A DNA stretch of 64,000 nt from Paragordius varius (lineage: Eukaryota > Nematomorpha): assembly GCA_964247055.1 (NCBI GenBank), contig OZ176057.1, forward strand, positions 5,084,001 through 5,148,000, in the 5' to 3' direction. The position numbers and the translations under genes are program-made. Shown piece by piece: positions 37,180 to 51,180 of this stretch; position 1 is the first letter of the stretch, and each line of letters opens with the position of its first letter. The notes beneath the pieces were generated by a model. That model was given only the letters and a program-made list of their open reading frames with translations. It was not told where the DNA came from and ran no database searches.

Positions 37180-39232
37180 CCTATATGCGAAATAAATTTT
37201 TTTATTATTATTTATACTAAAAAATATCTTGATAAAATACATATATCCTGATAATATGCAATAGGATATTGGTGCTTTTAATTTTCAATCTACGAGTGGT
37301 ATGAGAAACTTATTAACTTATTTCCTCCATATCCGAAAATCGCACAATTTGCGCAGATTCTGTTTAACATAAAATCTTTTTTGGTCAAATTAACATTTAT
37401 TATATATATACTGTATTTAAAGAGCAAAACATTATAAAAAAGGTTTTGAATGCGTAGTCCAACATCTATGAATTTTTAATCTCATCCTGGGCTAAAATTT
37501 TTAAATTAGCAAAGCCAAGATTTTTGGGAATTATTGATTGGTATTCTGGCATCAAAAAAAATTAAATGCATACTTTGTTATAATATTTTTTGGTAAAATT
37601 TTTATGGTATTTTACAATATAAAACGGTATTTAATAAAATTTTTATCCCCTGATGATTTCAATTAATAAAAGCACTATTTGTATATTCCTAAAAATTGAA
37701 AACAAACAAACCTTTATTTAAAGTTGTGAGGTGATATAGATATTAAGTAGTCCTATTATACATAAAAATTGTATTTAATATTTTAACTATTTATATACGT
37801 TTGCTCCGAAATAGCATGAATTAGTTGATCAAATTTTTTTTTAAAAATAAAATGGCTTAACAAAGCCATTTTTTTCAAATATACCATGGAATATATTAAC
37901 AACTATTATAAAATTTACGCAAAAATTCGTATTGATAAAAGATCACAAAGTGATATTTTCATACTCTTTCCAATAAAAAATTTAGAATTTGAAGCGTATT
38001 AAAAATTTATATAAATGATTTTGTATTTAAACAATTGGTTACGTTCAAATATTTCATACATCAATAAACGATCAATAAATTTAATGAAAGCGTACCTATC
38101 TATACCTTATACAATAAAAATTTAAATTATACAGACATAGTTTAAAATAAGGAAACTTTCTAAAGGACAACTATCACTCTGATTTAAAATAAGTATTTAA
38201 AAAGCCCAAACTATATATGAGTTATTATTTTTAAAAAACTGAAATTTTCTATCCTTCTAATAAGTCAAAATATCTAAATAAAATTTAGTTTAGAAAAACA
38301 AAGATCTATATCATATTACTTCGACGCCATTTTTGTTTTAAACATTTATCGTCATTTGATTCTAAAGATAAACTTTTATCACATCCTTACAGTGATATAA
38401 ACAAAAAGGTGATTTATGTTGGCTTTAACTAATGCATGTGACTAAATTTTTACCTTCTGGTTTATCCATTATGCATCAATAGTAAATAAGTCCAACTTTT
38501 GCAATAATTTCGATTTGTTCTTTAATTTTTAAAGATTTTGATTTTAAACAGGCCTAAGGTCCCCAAAGATACGAATTTTAATCAAAGCACTCCAAAATGA
38601 ATGTGTTGTATTCAAATGGAAAAACTTTATATTCCTATTAAATTAAACAATTTACAATTAAAATATAACATTGATTGCTATTGCCTAATTTTATAATATT
38701 GAATCAAGAGGCGAGCAAAGAACAGCAGTTTATTTAATTACATATTTGTCTTTATGTTTTTTGTCTGTAAATTTCAATTTTTACTGTAATTATAAAAAAA
38801 ACTTTAATACATTATCTCTTGCTCCCAATTTTGCAAGCTAATTCAAATACCAATCAATTACAATGGCGTATGGTAAAAAACAAATACGTTACAATTTAAG
38901 ATTTTCCATGCTAACAAATGTATGTATGATTTATTTATTATGGCCAAATTATCGTTTTACAGTATACTCTATTGTAAATGTATAAATATGATTGGCCAGT
39001 CAGAAATAATTATTATACCCTCTTTCAAAAATCAAAACTATAGATAATAGTAGTAATATAAAAATTACAGATAGCCATTTATTCTTATGCGTTGTTTTAA
39101 ACAAACAAACATTTTTCCAAGAAAATATATGTATAATAATACACTTTATTATGTTGAAATACATTTTATCAATAATATTAAAATTTTTCTCTCAATTTTA
39201 ATCAATTTTTAATCAATTTCGTATATCAAATA
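37180..39232. other. Intergenic between histone remnants and the Ig-like gene
   Basis: No gene recognised. Family A fragments lie at about 38105-38180 (left arm) and 38735-38790 (right arm). The promoter of the Ig-like gene should lie in the last few hundred bases, but no clear TATA box can be separated from the AT-rich background. Confidence 0.4.
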
Positions 39233-42200
39233 ATGAAGCAACCATCATGCCGTATATCCATACTACTATTTTCTATAATAATATTCCGGATCTATATATT
39301 AAAAGGCTCATGGACTAATACGGATGACTTATCTCTGCATCCTATATATATTTTCGCGTCGGAGAATGTTTCACAATATATTACGATCGAAGCTAAATCC
39401 TGTGATCCAATGTTAATAGAGAATGGAATGAAAATTGAGAATAATACCATACTCATACCAAAAAGGGCCAATTTTAGTGGATTGTATACATGTTTGACAA
39501 AATGGAATAGACCAATTAATTATACAATTTGGATCAAGGGTAGAATTAAATATAATTGGTTTTTTAGCATGCCCATAACAGAAAAATTTAAATTATATGG
39601 ACATCTTTGTTAAAAAGACAACCATACTTTTACAACCTTAATTTTTCCTTTATTAATGATTTAATTACATTTACCATTTTACATTATAATTTGCTGTTTA
39701 CAACAATGAAAGTTATATTAAAAGCGCAAAAGTCTTTAAAAATAATATTTGTCTTTACATTTTTACGTTTTGTCCGTATAACTTTAATTTTACATCAAAA
39801 TAATTTTAATTTTAGACATATATATATACATGCTATTAGCAAGAAACACGTTTGAATGGATATGGTGTGGGGATTGGAAAGCAGTTTTTGAAATTCCATA
39901 TTTCGATAAACTTTCCCCTCAAGGTTGGAACATAAAAATAAATGACACAACTTATAGTAATGAAAATTTTGAGATTGAAATGGTTAACAAAACAGCTGTG
40001 AGAGTTAAACTTTTAAATTTTCATCCAATTTTACAACATCAACGAAATGGTATTATCTCGCTTATGAACACAGGGGTGATGTTAGGACAACATAATTTTG
40101 TCATAACCGGTAATATGTGTATATTAAATAGTTTTTGCTACATACAGGGAAATCATATGGACAAAGCTTAAGATTATAAGGACAAATATTGTTAAAAAAT
40201 TGCTGTAATTATTTTTTATATATACAGTCATGTATCCTTTATTTTATCCAAATTTTTTATTTTTTGTTAAAGGGGTATAAATATTTAGTAAAGAATGGAC
40301 AAAACAAGAGCTCTATGGTATTGACACTATCATATTTATTAAAAATATAAGAATTACCATAGAGCTCTTGTTTTATTCTTTCCCAAATATTTAAACCCTT
40401 TAACGAAAAAAATAAATTTTTGATAAAATGAAAGATACATGACTGGATATCATTGCTTTTTTAATTGCAAAGTATGTGTTGGTATGTAAATTGAGACAAA
40501 TGCAATCATATATTTGACAATTGTAATTAAATAATTGTATGAGAAATTCAGGTAAAAAGTATGGCGGTTTTTGGAAAAAAAAAAGTCCTTATGTTTTTAA
40601 GTTTTGTTTGTATAAATTCATTTTTCTTATAATTAATAAGGGCAAGTGAGTAAAGCCTTCTCAATATTGGTTTTCTTAAATCCCTATTTTTCTTTTATTA
40701 CAATAAGATCTAAGGATTGGTAATTAAAAATGACCACATAAGTGTTGGTTTCTAATTATTTCATTTTCCAGAATTAACTATAATTTTTTTAGGCTGTTTT
40801 TTCCATACCAAAATACATGATTTCAAGCTCATTCACATGATTTAAAGCAGGGGCTGCGGCCCTCTGAGAACTATTGTGAGGCCCGCGAAAATTCGAAATT
40901 ACAAAATTATAAATAAAAAATTTACAGAATTTTAGTAAAATGGATATTTCGTTAAATTTTCTCAACAAATCTATACGATTAGCAATCTGGGTGAAAAGTT
41001 AAATAAATAATAATTATAACGTGTTTGCGTTTTTTTTACAGTCGTCTGTTTAAACTTTATTATTAATTAATGCCCTTTTTGGCCCGCCAAGCTTTTTGAT
41101 TTTGAAATGCAGCTCGCGAAGCCATTTGTGTTGCAGAGTCCTGGCCTGAATTATCCTTTCCAAAGAACTTAGAAAAATTGAAATTAAACGGACAACAAAT
41201 AAAACCATAAAGACATTTTTTAAAAGATAACCATACTTTAATTTAATTTATTTTATTAAAACTATATAACAATCATAAAATATGTAATTGATTGTGCTAC
41301 CATTATATATCCCTATACTTATTGTTGTTTACAATGAGTTATATTTATATCTACACTTAATATTTATGGTTGTCCTTTTTCAAAAAATATTTTCTTATAA
41401 TTTTAAGATCTTGTCCGTATAATTACAATTTTTCTAATATTTAGTTTTATTATATAATTTGGCGAAATTGTATTTCGATCTAAAAGGCAAATATATTTTT
41501 CTGTTATATATACAACAGAAAATAAAGCTCAAAAAATAGATCACATGTCTTTTGTTGGGGGAAAGGTTTTTAACAATAAAATTCCTTACTATGACGGCAG
41601 AAATGTTAAGCTAACTTTCAGTAATTTTGCGACAACATTTAACGCAACACACGAGGAAATTGAAAATATGGCACCCGAAATGAAAATCGATTTGAGAGGC
41701 ATGTATTGCCTTCATGTAGATAACCGACTCGTAGCATATGGACACATATCTTTGATAGGTATTACATTGGAATAAGTTATTGAATATTGTGATCAATTTT
41801 ATTATAGACTTATATATTTTAAGTGATTCAGCAGCTATATGTATTTAATTCATAGAGTATTTGGATAGGCCTATTTATATGTTGTAATGATGTGAGTAAA
41901 ACTGTACATCCATTTTTTCATTAAATATGGCCCGATAGCATATAAAACATAGAGCAATGTGATTAACAAAATAAAGGAAAAAAACTTTGACAATACATGT
42001 GATTACGTATACATTGCTAGAAAGTTATTAATTATTACCAAATAGCATATAGAACAAAGGGCAGTATTATGGCATATTAATTTTTTTCACTTTTTACTAT
42101 AAATAGCCAATTATAGTTTTCTTTGCTGCACATGTTATTTGGCAATAATTAATAGTACTAGCAATGTATATTTAATCATACTGTGCTTTGTTTGATGTTT

Positions 42201-45200
42201 AATAGCTAATAGAGTATGCACATTTATGTGGGCCTATTCCCATTATTGTTTTATTTGTAAGCAGCTATTACCCCTAATTACAAATTAATATTGTAATTGC
42301 TTAATTTCAACATTTTGTTTACCCATATACCACTGTAAATGTGCATACTGTACTAATATTACAATAACAAGTTTGTTTGTAATGTTGTTTTATCATGTAT
42401 TTATATTTCTTGTTTATATATAAACATGGAATACCTCATTTTACATTAAAAAATACGCAACAATATAGGGATACGTTAACAATTTAACACATGCTATTTA
42501 ACTTGGATAAGTGATTCAAATTCAAAGAGTATGGGCTTAAACCTAACAATAATTGGCAGGTCCATTATATTTATCACAAAAAACAATCAAATGATGTCTG
42601 CGAGCAATAAGAAAGACCAAAAAACTCGGTAAATAGATCTTGTAAAATAAAAAATGGACGTCAAATTGAAAATAGTAATACTTATGGAATTGTATTTCAA
42701 CGTCCCTGAAAAAAATCATTTGCATCGAATTGGGACGGGTCATAAGAATTGGCTGTATTTTGTAATTCCAAAGCTGAAAAAAATGTGGCCTTTAAGGCAA
42801 AATCACTTTGTCAAGAAAATCGTGCTTTGTTGGCAGGAGAGCGCGGGATTGTGTATTCTGTTTTGATAACTGTCTCAGTCAGCTACACCAGGGAATAGTA
42901 CCATAAAATTGTGATAGGAAATTCTTTGTTTATCCGCTGACCAATACACACATCAACTGAGCAACACTGCAATAAATGCTAAGACGGTGGAAATGGCTTG
43001 ACAAATGGTTTTCTGCAAAATATTATCAACTTTTAGGGCACGGTATACATATATTATCTGAGAGATGAGCGTAATGTGAACAAGTCGATGCACAATATTT
43101 TGAATAAATAGTTAATTAATTTCAAAACCATGTTAAAAGGCAGTAAAACCACATGACTGCACCTGGTAAGTACATGTTAAATGGATGTTTCTAATAACAA
43201 TATGAAAAAATCAATCCACGGGAACACTTGAAAAAATATCTGGACATAATTTTATATACATTTTGACAAGGGAAATCTATATATTGATAAAAATGGAAAA
43301 TGCTGGCTTTGTGATGTGTTTTTGGAAAACCGGTAGACCCATTCAAATCCAAATATCGAAAAAATATAATCATAAAGCCCCGACAATAGCTTTTTGAATT
43401 AGGCCCCTAGTTCGTGTAAAAAACGGTTATTTTTGAAAAGACAAGTCCACAAAAATCGTGACTTTGAGACAATTTTCTCGAAAACGTGTTGGACCATTCG
43501 ATTAATATGATTTATTTCACTTCTCGCTTTTTTAATTTAGGCCCTCTTTTTACCCGCTCCCCCCAGTAAATGCCATGTCCACAAAAATAATTTTTTGAAT
43601 TAATTTTTCGCCCAAGGTATGAGACCGTAAAAATTCAATAGGAATCCAGGTATTCCCTGTTAAAAGGCAAAATTTTTGCCAAGCATTCTTTGATGAAAGC
43701 TGGTAAGGAGATACCCGCCAAAGACTGTGCCACTATAAAGATATTGCGTTATTTAGGAACTAATTTAAAACTTATGACATATGAGCTCATTTAAAGATTC
43801 ATTACCCGTAACTAATTAAAAATTATGGTCTGGCTTTTTTTATTAGCCGTTAATTTGGGGCCTTTATGCCCTAAAAATACGTCATCATATAACGATTATT
43901 TGGTGTTGAGGTATTTTTTCGAATAACCCATGAAACAATGGTCTAGGATGATTTCAAATATTTTCCCTATAAAGCCAATACATTTAACTTAGCGCCTTTT
44001 CCGTATAGGCCTATGGGTAGGGGTCTACCTTTCCGTTAGCCGTCAATTTGGAGCCTTTACGCCAGTAAACAATATATTAAAATGAATGCACCGTGTTGAA
44101 AATCCTATAAGATCATAGTTATTTAATGTTTCGAAATAATCCACATATATTGATCGTTATGTCCCCTTTTTTCAAATAGCCCCCAGAAGCAGGCTGCGTA
44201 GCAGCACGAAATTTACGCTAGTATTATATATAAAAATATTAAAGGTACGGAGATGATATGTGCCTATTATAATTTTATAAAAAAAAGTAGCTCATAAACA
44301 ATAATAAATTTTTTTCATATTCATTCAAATACGAATGGTGTCTTTTTACTATTTGAAATAGCTTTGTTGATGACCATAGATCTCTTGTAAATGCTTGTTA
44401 TCAATGAACATCAAAGCTACTTTTTCCCGAAATTAAAATACGACGGATTTAAAGAAATTACAAATCTATTTAACAGTACTTAATTCTATGTCATTTCACG
44501 ATCCGAGGTAAAGCTGTTTCCAGCTTATTTTCAAACAGTGATGTTTTATTTGGCTTTGAAATTAAGGCTCACTATAAAATGTAACACATCGTGACAAATT
44601 AATATTTGTGCTAAATTGCAATACATATGAGAAAAGTTATTAGAACTTAATACGATTTGGAGCTTGTTGATTAAGGAATGTTAGATATAGCATAGACCTA
44701 AATATAAAATTCAAGCATATATTTTTATTTAAGAATATTAATTAAACATAAACCAGAAAATTTGGGATTTTGCCAACTTATATCAAGATTGTATTTAAAT
44801 AAAAAATTAATGTTTTAATGATGCCAATTATGTTCTTTAGTGCGGCTATGCTCGTCTGACCTGATAATCATATAATGGCATTTAAATACTAATTATTGCA
44901 GCGGAATTAATTTATTTTTTTATATATATTCCGATAGAGTTATACGAAACAAGATCAGTAACCGTTGGCCAGTTAGTACATGTCGAATTTAGTAAAAACG
45001 ACTATTTTTATCAAGAACTCAGTAATGATGATTCTTCAAATACTATGATTTGTTTGTTCCATAATTACCATCACATAATCGACCCAAAATATGTTTTCAG
45101 CAAAACCTGGTTTATGGGTGAGAATTTTAATATGGGAATTTATGTAAAGGATGGACATGATTATGTTTTAGTCAAAGAGATAAATTTCATTCAAACATCC

Positions 45201-45431
45201 AAGAAAACAGTTGCAAAGATATCCAAGACTAATTACACTTTTGAACGCTCCTGTAATCAGTATTACAAGGATCCCAATCGTGAATGTCGAATTACTATTA
45301 GAGATCAAAATTATAGTCAAACAACTCCCGAGATAAGTTTGAGTATGGAACATGACAATGGGAAAAGCGACATTTATGTTGATGGAATACTGGCTGAGAA
45401 AATCACGGTTTACAAAAGGCCAAGAAATTGA
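39233..45431 (+). CDS. Secreted immunoglobulin-like protein, four exons
   Basis: Four exons join in frame: 39233-39539, 39816-40109, 41519-41758 and 44938-45431 (1335 nt, 444 residues). Every intron is phase 1, the pattern typical of shuffled Ig-domain exons. The N-terminus is a hydrophobic signal peptide (ISILLFSIIIFRIYIL) and no transmembrane segment follows, so the product should be extracellular. Exons 1 and 3 end with Ig-type motifs around the second Cys (ANFSGLYTC; DLRGMYC). Exon 2 has FEWIWCGDWKAVFEI. Exon 4 has MICLFHNY and a Cys pair in SCNQYYKDPNRECRI, and ends KRPRN-stop. Several N-x-S/T sites are present. No close named family is recognised; it could be a receptor ectodomain-like or parasite-type secreted Ig protein. 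Introns 1 and 2 hold family A MITEs, and another begins 9 bp past the stop. The exon chain is well supported by phase; the function is unknown. Confidence 0.8.
39578..39797. mobile_element. Family A MITE filling intron 1 of the Ig-like gene
   Basis: The left arm is decayed and the right arm good (TTTTACGTTTTGTCCGTATA). The intron is only 276 bp, so about four fifths of it is this element. Confidence 0.75.
40225..40445. mobile_element. Near-perfect palindromic element nested in a family A MITE
   Basis: A 221-bp inverted repeat starts CAGTCATGTATCCTTTATTT and ends with its inverse GATACATGACTG. The arms are about 90-100 bp around a short loop, with the centre arms AACAAGAGCTCTATGGTA and TACCATAGAGCTCTTGTT. 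Family A sequence lies on both sides (about 40150-40224 and 40446-40630), so it inserted into an older family A copy. Confidence 0.8.
40848..41143. mobile_element. hAT-like MITE in intron 2 of the Ig-like gene
   Basis: Ends CAGGGGCTGCGGCC and, inverted, CAGGACTCTGCAAC; the interior has GGCCCGCGAAAATTCG and GGCCCGCCAAGC. No exact 8-bp target duplication is visible. Confidence 0.6.
41174..41436. mobile_element. Family A MITE in intron 2 of the Ig-like gene
   Basis: Both arms are present; the right end is mutated to ACAATTTTTCTA. It ends 82 bp before exon 3. Confidence 0.75.
41994..42182. mobile_element. Family C palindromic MITE in intron 3 of the Ig-like gene
   Basis: Arms TATACATTGCTAGAAAGTTA then TTAATTATTACCAAATAGCA, inverted as TTATTTGGCAATAATTAATA and CTAGCAATGTATATTTAATC, with an outer end CATACTG. 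The same family occurs at 46565-46755, and single arms remain at about 3735-3812 and 51975-52005. Confidence 0.7.
43290..44100. repeat. Family D repeat in intron 3 of the Ig-like gene
   Basis: Same orientation and order as 9180-10000, including GGTAGACCCATTCAAATCCA, GGCCCTCTTTTTACCCGCTC and GGTAAGGAGATACCCGCC, with fewer internal tandem segments. Confidence 0.7.
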
Positions 45432-45439
45432 TTATATTT

Positions 45440-45663
45440 TACAGTAAAAATTAAAATTATACGGAGACTAAACATTGAAATATAAAGATAATTATTTTTT
45501 TTTCAATAAATCTTTGTACTTTTTTACACCGTTTTTATCCAATTACAAATTATATAGATGTGTAGAAAGCAGTAACACAATTAACTATGTAATTTAACGG
45601 TGTTGTCTTTTGAAAAATATTGCTTATTATATATTTAATTCTTTTTAATTATATTTTTACTAT
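45440..45663. mobile_element. Family A MITE directly after the Ig-like gene stop
   Basis: Starts 9 bp past the TGA stop at 45431, so it probably forms most of the 3' untranslated region. The right end is decayed to TATTTTTACTATA. Confidence 0.7.
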
Positions 45664-45669
45664 ATATAA

Positions 45670-46000
45670 ATTTTAATAAATGATGTTGTGCTTTCATATT
45701 AATTTTAAAAAATGTTTGGTTAAAGTAAAATTATTTTTTTTGGGCAAATAATTGAAATTTAATAATTGTAAATAATGGGTGGAGTGATAAAAATTTTTTT
45801 TGACCTAACTTAGAAGTTTTCAAGTCATGACTTGATTTCATGAGTTAAAAAATTTTTACATTAGAGGATTAAAGTCAAGCATGGGAAACTTAATTCGGAT
45901 GTGATGAAATATCAAATGATCAAGTAAAACTTGAAGATTTTGAATGCGTGGTAAAATATAGGGCACACTTACATAGTTAAAAATATAGATAAAATTTTTA

Positions 46001-46072
<72 letters not shown>

Positions 46073-47990
46073 GCATGTAAATAAATTGATAAAATTTTTG
46101 GGAAAACTCCGCTAAATATATAAAAGTTGCATCTGACGCGCATTTATTCCGTGAACCCTTAAAAAACATTCGCAAACAGCAGAGCCATATTTTGAATCAA
46201 TTTTTAATACACCACATAAAATTGTCATTGTGTTACCGTTAATTTTATTTTGAAAATTTGATATATACTGACTCACACACCGTATGAATTTGAAAGCTAT
46301 TGACTAATTTGTATATAAACAGAAATAATTTATATAATTTTTATTTTTTTATAAATAAAACAAATGATGAATCAATTAACTAATCACAAGGTTAAATAAA
46401 ATCCTAAAAATGTATATATCTTAAAATTATCATAATCTTTTTAACTTATTAATTACTTTAAAATGTCATTGTAAATTTAATTAATGTAAGTAAGTATATT
46501 ATATCTAATTTAAAATCAATGTTCATTAATTTTGATAAATTCATCAACGCTAAAAGTTAATTTACAGGATGAGTAAGTATAAATTGTAAGAAAGTTTTTA
46601 ATTATTGCCAAATAATATATGCAGCACAGAGAATTATTGGCTAATGATAGTAAAAAGCGGAAAAAATAACTAGCCAATAATACTGACCTTTGTTGCATAT
46701 GATTGCTATTCGGCAATAATTCATAACTATCAAGAATGTATGTTTACTCATACTGAATATTATAAGAACATGTAAAGTGTATATTTCATCATAAATTTAT
46801 TTCAAATGTAAAGTTTAATAATTATTAGTAATATATTGTTATATTTATGTCCATCCCATTAAATTTACTAAAGAGCTAACAAAATGAATAGCTAAACGCG
46901 TGGTAAACACTAGGGCATATAACTCGATTGAAATAGGGAAAAATATATAATCAATTTTAAATAATTCTTTTGGAGCTTAGATAAATGTTCTATCATTATA
47001 ATGCGTTATACCTAAAAACATTATGCTATACTTGTGGTAAAATGGAGTGTTTAGTGGTTTCATCAAATAAAATTTTAGATACCTGGCACAATTTAAATCA
47101 ATATGATAATTCCAACATACGTGTCATTGAGTTTGTTAGACAATAAATTTATATTGTATTGGTTGTTCATCTTTTTACCTCATTATATATATTTTGGTTG
47201 AAACTTTCCGTGAAATTCGAAGGAAGGGGGGAGGTCAAAAAATATGTAACATTCAAAAGCAAAAGACTTGATTTAAGTTTTTTCATCACCGATCTTCAAG
47301 TGTACGTTTGCTGGCTTAAACTTGAATAAAGTCAAGTGCGACTTTATTTATCGCCCCCAATATGTATGCGATCAGATTAAACTATATATTTTCATTTATG
47401 CCATAGTTATCTTTGTAAATATTACGTTAGTTTAAAACAAATTTTCCAAAATAGATATTTATAGATAAAATTCAAAATTTTTTAATAGTTAGGTAATTAT
47501 TATATTACTTAAAAGAGTTAGACTTAACAAGGGAATTAATAACCATAATATTTTATAGCTGTTTACGGACTCATTTATAATTTAAATCAGGGCTTCCTAA
47601 ACTTTTGTAACTCCCGACCCCATTTGTGATTGCGAGTTTTTTACGACCCCAACAATTAAAAAAGAAAAATAAATTAATATTTTGACAATATGTTTTTTTG
47701 GGTAACAATATACATGTGCATATGAAAATATTTAAATTCAGAAATTCGTTTTGAAACGTATAAAAATAAAAATTGTAATTTGCACAAATGTTATAGAAAT
47801 GATATTATCGTTTCAGAAACAAAAGAGGATTCTGATCGTCCTAATTCATTTGAATATATATATATATATATATATATAAAATTTAACCGTATGCCCTTTG
47901 AATAGAATTTCTAATATCTGAATTTCGTAGCAGCTTTAAATCGTAAAAACTTACACAGCTTAAGAATCGGGGAATAGCATAATCCTGGTA

Positions 47991-48039
<49 letters not shown>

Positions 48040-51000
48040 AAAATGCAATGATACTTTTGTTTTTGGCCCTTACGAATGATATAATATAAAGTTTTTAACT
48101 TATGTAATAAGTGCTCTAGATCAGAAATCGGATTCGCGCACATATTTTAAATAAATTTTTTTGCTGAAAATGCTTCTATATAAAAAACGTTACTAAAATA
48201 CCTCAAACAACCTAAAATAGAAAAAAATATTTTAAAATATTAAGTTTTCAGATGTGGGCTCCGAAAGTTCCAAACTTTTTTTCTCTTCTAAAATAGGCCA
48301 TTTTTAAAATAAACGCAAAAATGCCGACATTGTGGGATAAATTTTTTTAATAAATGCCAATTTTTTTATAAATATTTTTAAAATGCTACTTTTTTCAGCA
48401 ATTTAATTGCAAAATTGAAGCATCTATTATGATGCACTATAGAAACGATACAAAAATTCAAGATATTATAAAAACACCCTTATTACATAATTCGTGGATG
48501 CTGAACATTTTTATCACCTCAGAATTTCGATTAAAATATTTGTTTATCAAATTTTCGTTATTTATTAATGGTGTTTAATAGTAAAGATTTATTATATATA
48601 TATATATAAGGAGTCGGTGTGCATAGTGTCTGCGCCATTAATGATTTATTGACATGGTGCAATTACCACAAAATCATAAATGTTTTTTCATATTAAACGT
48701 AAGAAACACCACAACCATAATGCCGATGCATCTTAATATATCATGGTAGTTATGATCTTTATTCTTAGAAATTATACATTTACCCATATAATTTTTTTGT
48801 ATTATTATCAAGGTCTATCAAAAAAGAGTTAATCAGACCCCTACCGTCACTGTCCACAAAAGACGCCCCTTGCTGCCCTTTCATGCACCAGAAAATGGTG
48901 GTTCAGTGACACCTTAGTTGCGTCGGATGTTAGGTTCACTTCTAGGGATATAATGATGCGTTATAAATATAAGACTTGTATGAAATTAAATGAAGATTGG
49001 TATAAGCTAAAGTGACCAGATAGGCTGTTTTTCGCAGTACAGTACTGGATTTTCAGAAAATAACTGCGACTGCACTGTGCCCACTTTTGTACCGCTTTTT
49101 GAAATTTAAAAATTAATTATTTATGAATATATATTATTTACCTTTTATTTATTCAAAGAAAAATTATTTTTTTTGATATAGTATCCTCTGTAAAAATAAC
49201 CCCATAATTTGTTAGGAAATGGTTCATTTTGGGGTAAAAAACAAGATTGGCTTATTTTTAATTGGTTAATATTTCTGCTCGAATTATACAAATTGGATTA
49301 TGGATCGGTCAAACCGCTTTTGCAGCCTTTCGCGCAGTGGCGAAACTATAAATCTCGGATTCCACCGTTAGATTCAGGCTGATGGCTCTTTCAGACAGGG
49401 CTTCCGAAATTAGCATTAATTTATCATGTTTTAATAAATTTTTGATCAAGTTTAGAAAGTTTATTATTTGTTATAATTATCAAACGGAAAATTATATAGA
49501 AATTGTTATTCCCTATGGCATATGATTTCGAAATAACCTTTTTTTCGTAAAAAATTAAGAATTTTTATGCTTCCATACTCATTAGGTGGGAGGTATGTTA
49601 ATAACTTATTTTTTTCCTAATTATTATTATTTTTCTCATTTTTTTGCATAAACAAATAGATTTTTTGTTTTAAAGCGTACTTCAAACTATGTTAAAGCAT
49701 GATGAAACGGTCTAACCCTTTAAGATATAATATAACCTCTTTTCTAAATAATTTGATGATGATTAACATTACTATAGGTTGAGAAATTTGATTTGAAGGT
49801 TTGTTTGCTGATTTTGGTGAATTCACAATTTTTATTTAACATAAATTTGAAAACAAACAAATATTTAAATTAAAATTCTGAGAAGAATGTTTAGCATTAT
49901 CGAATTATATATATATAAATGGTCTAACATCTTAACCGTTTATATCGTTTCCAGCGTCCTAAAAATAGTATGAAGTACGCTTCAACGAAATTTTGCTAAA
50001 AATTAAATTTTTGAAAGTATGAATTTTTTAAAAAATAAATATAGTCGATATCAAAATTTAGCATATATTTGAAATAATTGCACAATGTCGGATTTTCGTG
50101 CTTTTTTAAGAACAATCTGTTTTAAAAGAGCCAAAAAATTTGGGACTTTCAGAGCCCCCCTAACAATTATATATAAAAAAATTTTTATGCCTTTTATATG
50201 AGTTTATGTTATATTTTAGTGATATTTTTTGAAATAAAGTATTAAGTTTTCACCTTGAAATCGCGCACCTTTTGCAATTTAATGCGGAACACTTACCACA
50301 CAAGTGCTATTAACTTTCTTTAATAATAAAGGTTAAAACCAAAAGCACCATGAAAATCCTGATATTTCATCATGATATTTTTTGTGGAAACTGTTATATA
50401 CCATACCGATTGTGTAAAAACAGCTGAGTATGTTTTAATTTTGTACTGCGTCAAAGTTTTAAATATCAGGTCACATTACCTTAACCCAAATTAAAAACCT
50501 TTATATATACCATTTATATAACCAAAAATTTATTCTTGAACATTCTCAATTAACCCTAAAAGTGAATTTGTATTTTATTATATTTTCAAAAAATTAAACC
50601 TTGTTTGAAATCAACACAATACAGGAAAGAACATCCATCATGTATATATAATTACATTTCCTATATTCGAATAGAGGGGTCCAAAAACGAATAAAATATT
50701 AATTGATAGGGAGTTATGTGAATACTTTTAGTTGTATAAAAATGAATTATTAGCTTCCTTGATTTTAGTCGGCAAAAATATGGATACTATAGAAACTGAA
50801 AAATATATATCAATCATTAAAATAAATCCATTTTCGTGCAAAAGAATAGTAAATTTAAACATCATGCAAAAGGTTCATGTGATTAATATAAAGTTGTGAT
50901 TTCCATGTGCAAAATTTAATTGAGTCAATTTTTTACATACAATAACGATTTAAAATAAAATTTAAGTGCGTATTTTAAGCAATTCGGCCGTTTAAAAAAA

Positions 51001-51180
51001 TAAAGATTGCACATAATTTAAAAAAAAGGTGGCTCGCAAAGCCAAATATTTCATAAATGAAAGATTTTAACTGTGGCTCGCTTTTCATACAGTTTCAGCC
51101 GTATGTATTTGCCGGTAGGATTTCACAAGAGTCAATTTTATAAATTGAATTGATTTAAAGCGACTATGATAGTAATTAGA
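45670..51180. other. Gene-poor repeat region
   Basis: Apart from the family C element, TA tracts (46004-46065, 47855-47878, 48000-48037) and a hAT-like end at about 47587 (CAGGGCTTCCTAAACTTTTG), no feature is recognised. The missing 5' exons of the plus-strand gene ending at 54126 may lie here, but none could be called. Confidence 0.4.
46565..46755. mobile_element. Family C palindromic MITE
   Basis: Best copy of the family. The left end is CAGGATGAGTAAGTATAAAT and the right end is its inverse, ATGTTTACTCATACTG. The inner arms are TTTTAATTATTGCCAAATA and ATTCGGCAATAATTCATA, with TATTGGCTA inverted near the centre. Confidence 0.75.

Noticed and set aside
42654-42866. 70-codon frame in intron 3 of the Ig-like gene
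   Set aside because: No homology seen, no splice sites matching the phase-1 pattern, and the surroundings are repeats.
45856-48143. Frames with long Tyr-Ile repeats
   Set aside because: These are translations of (TA)n microsatellites.
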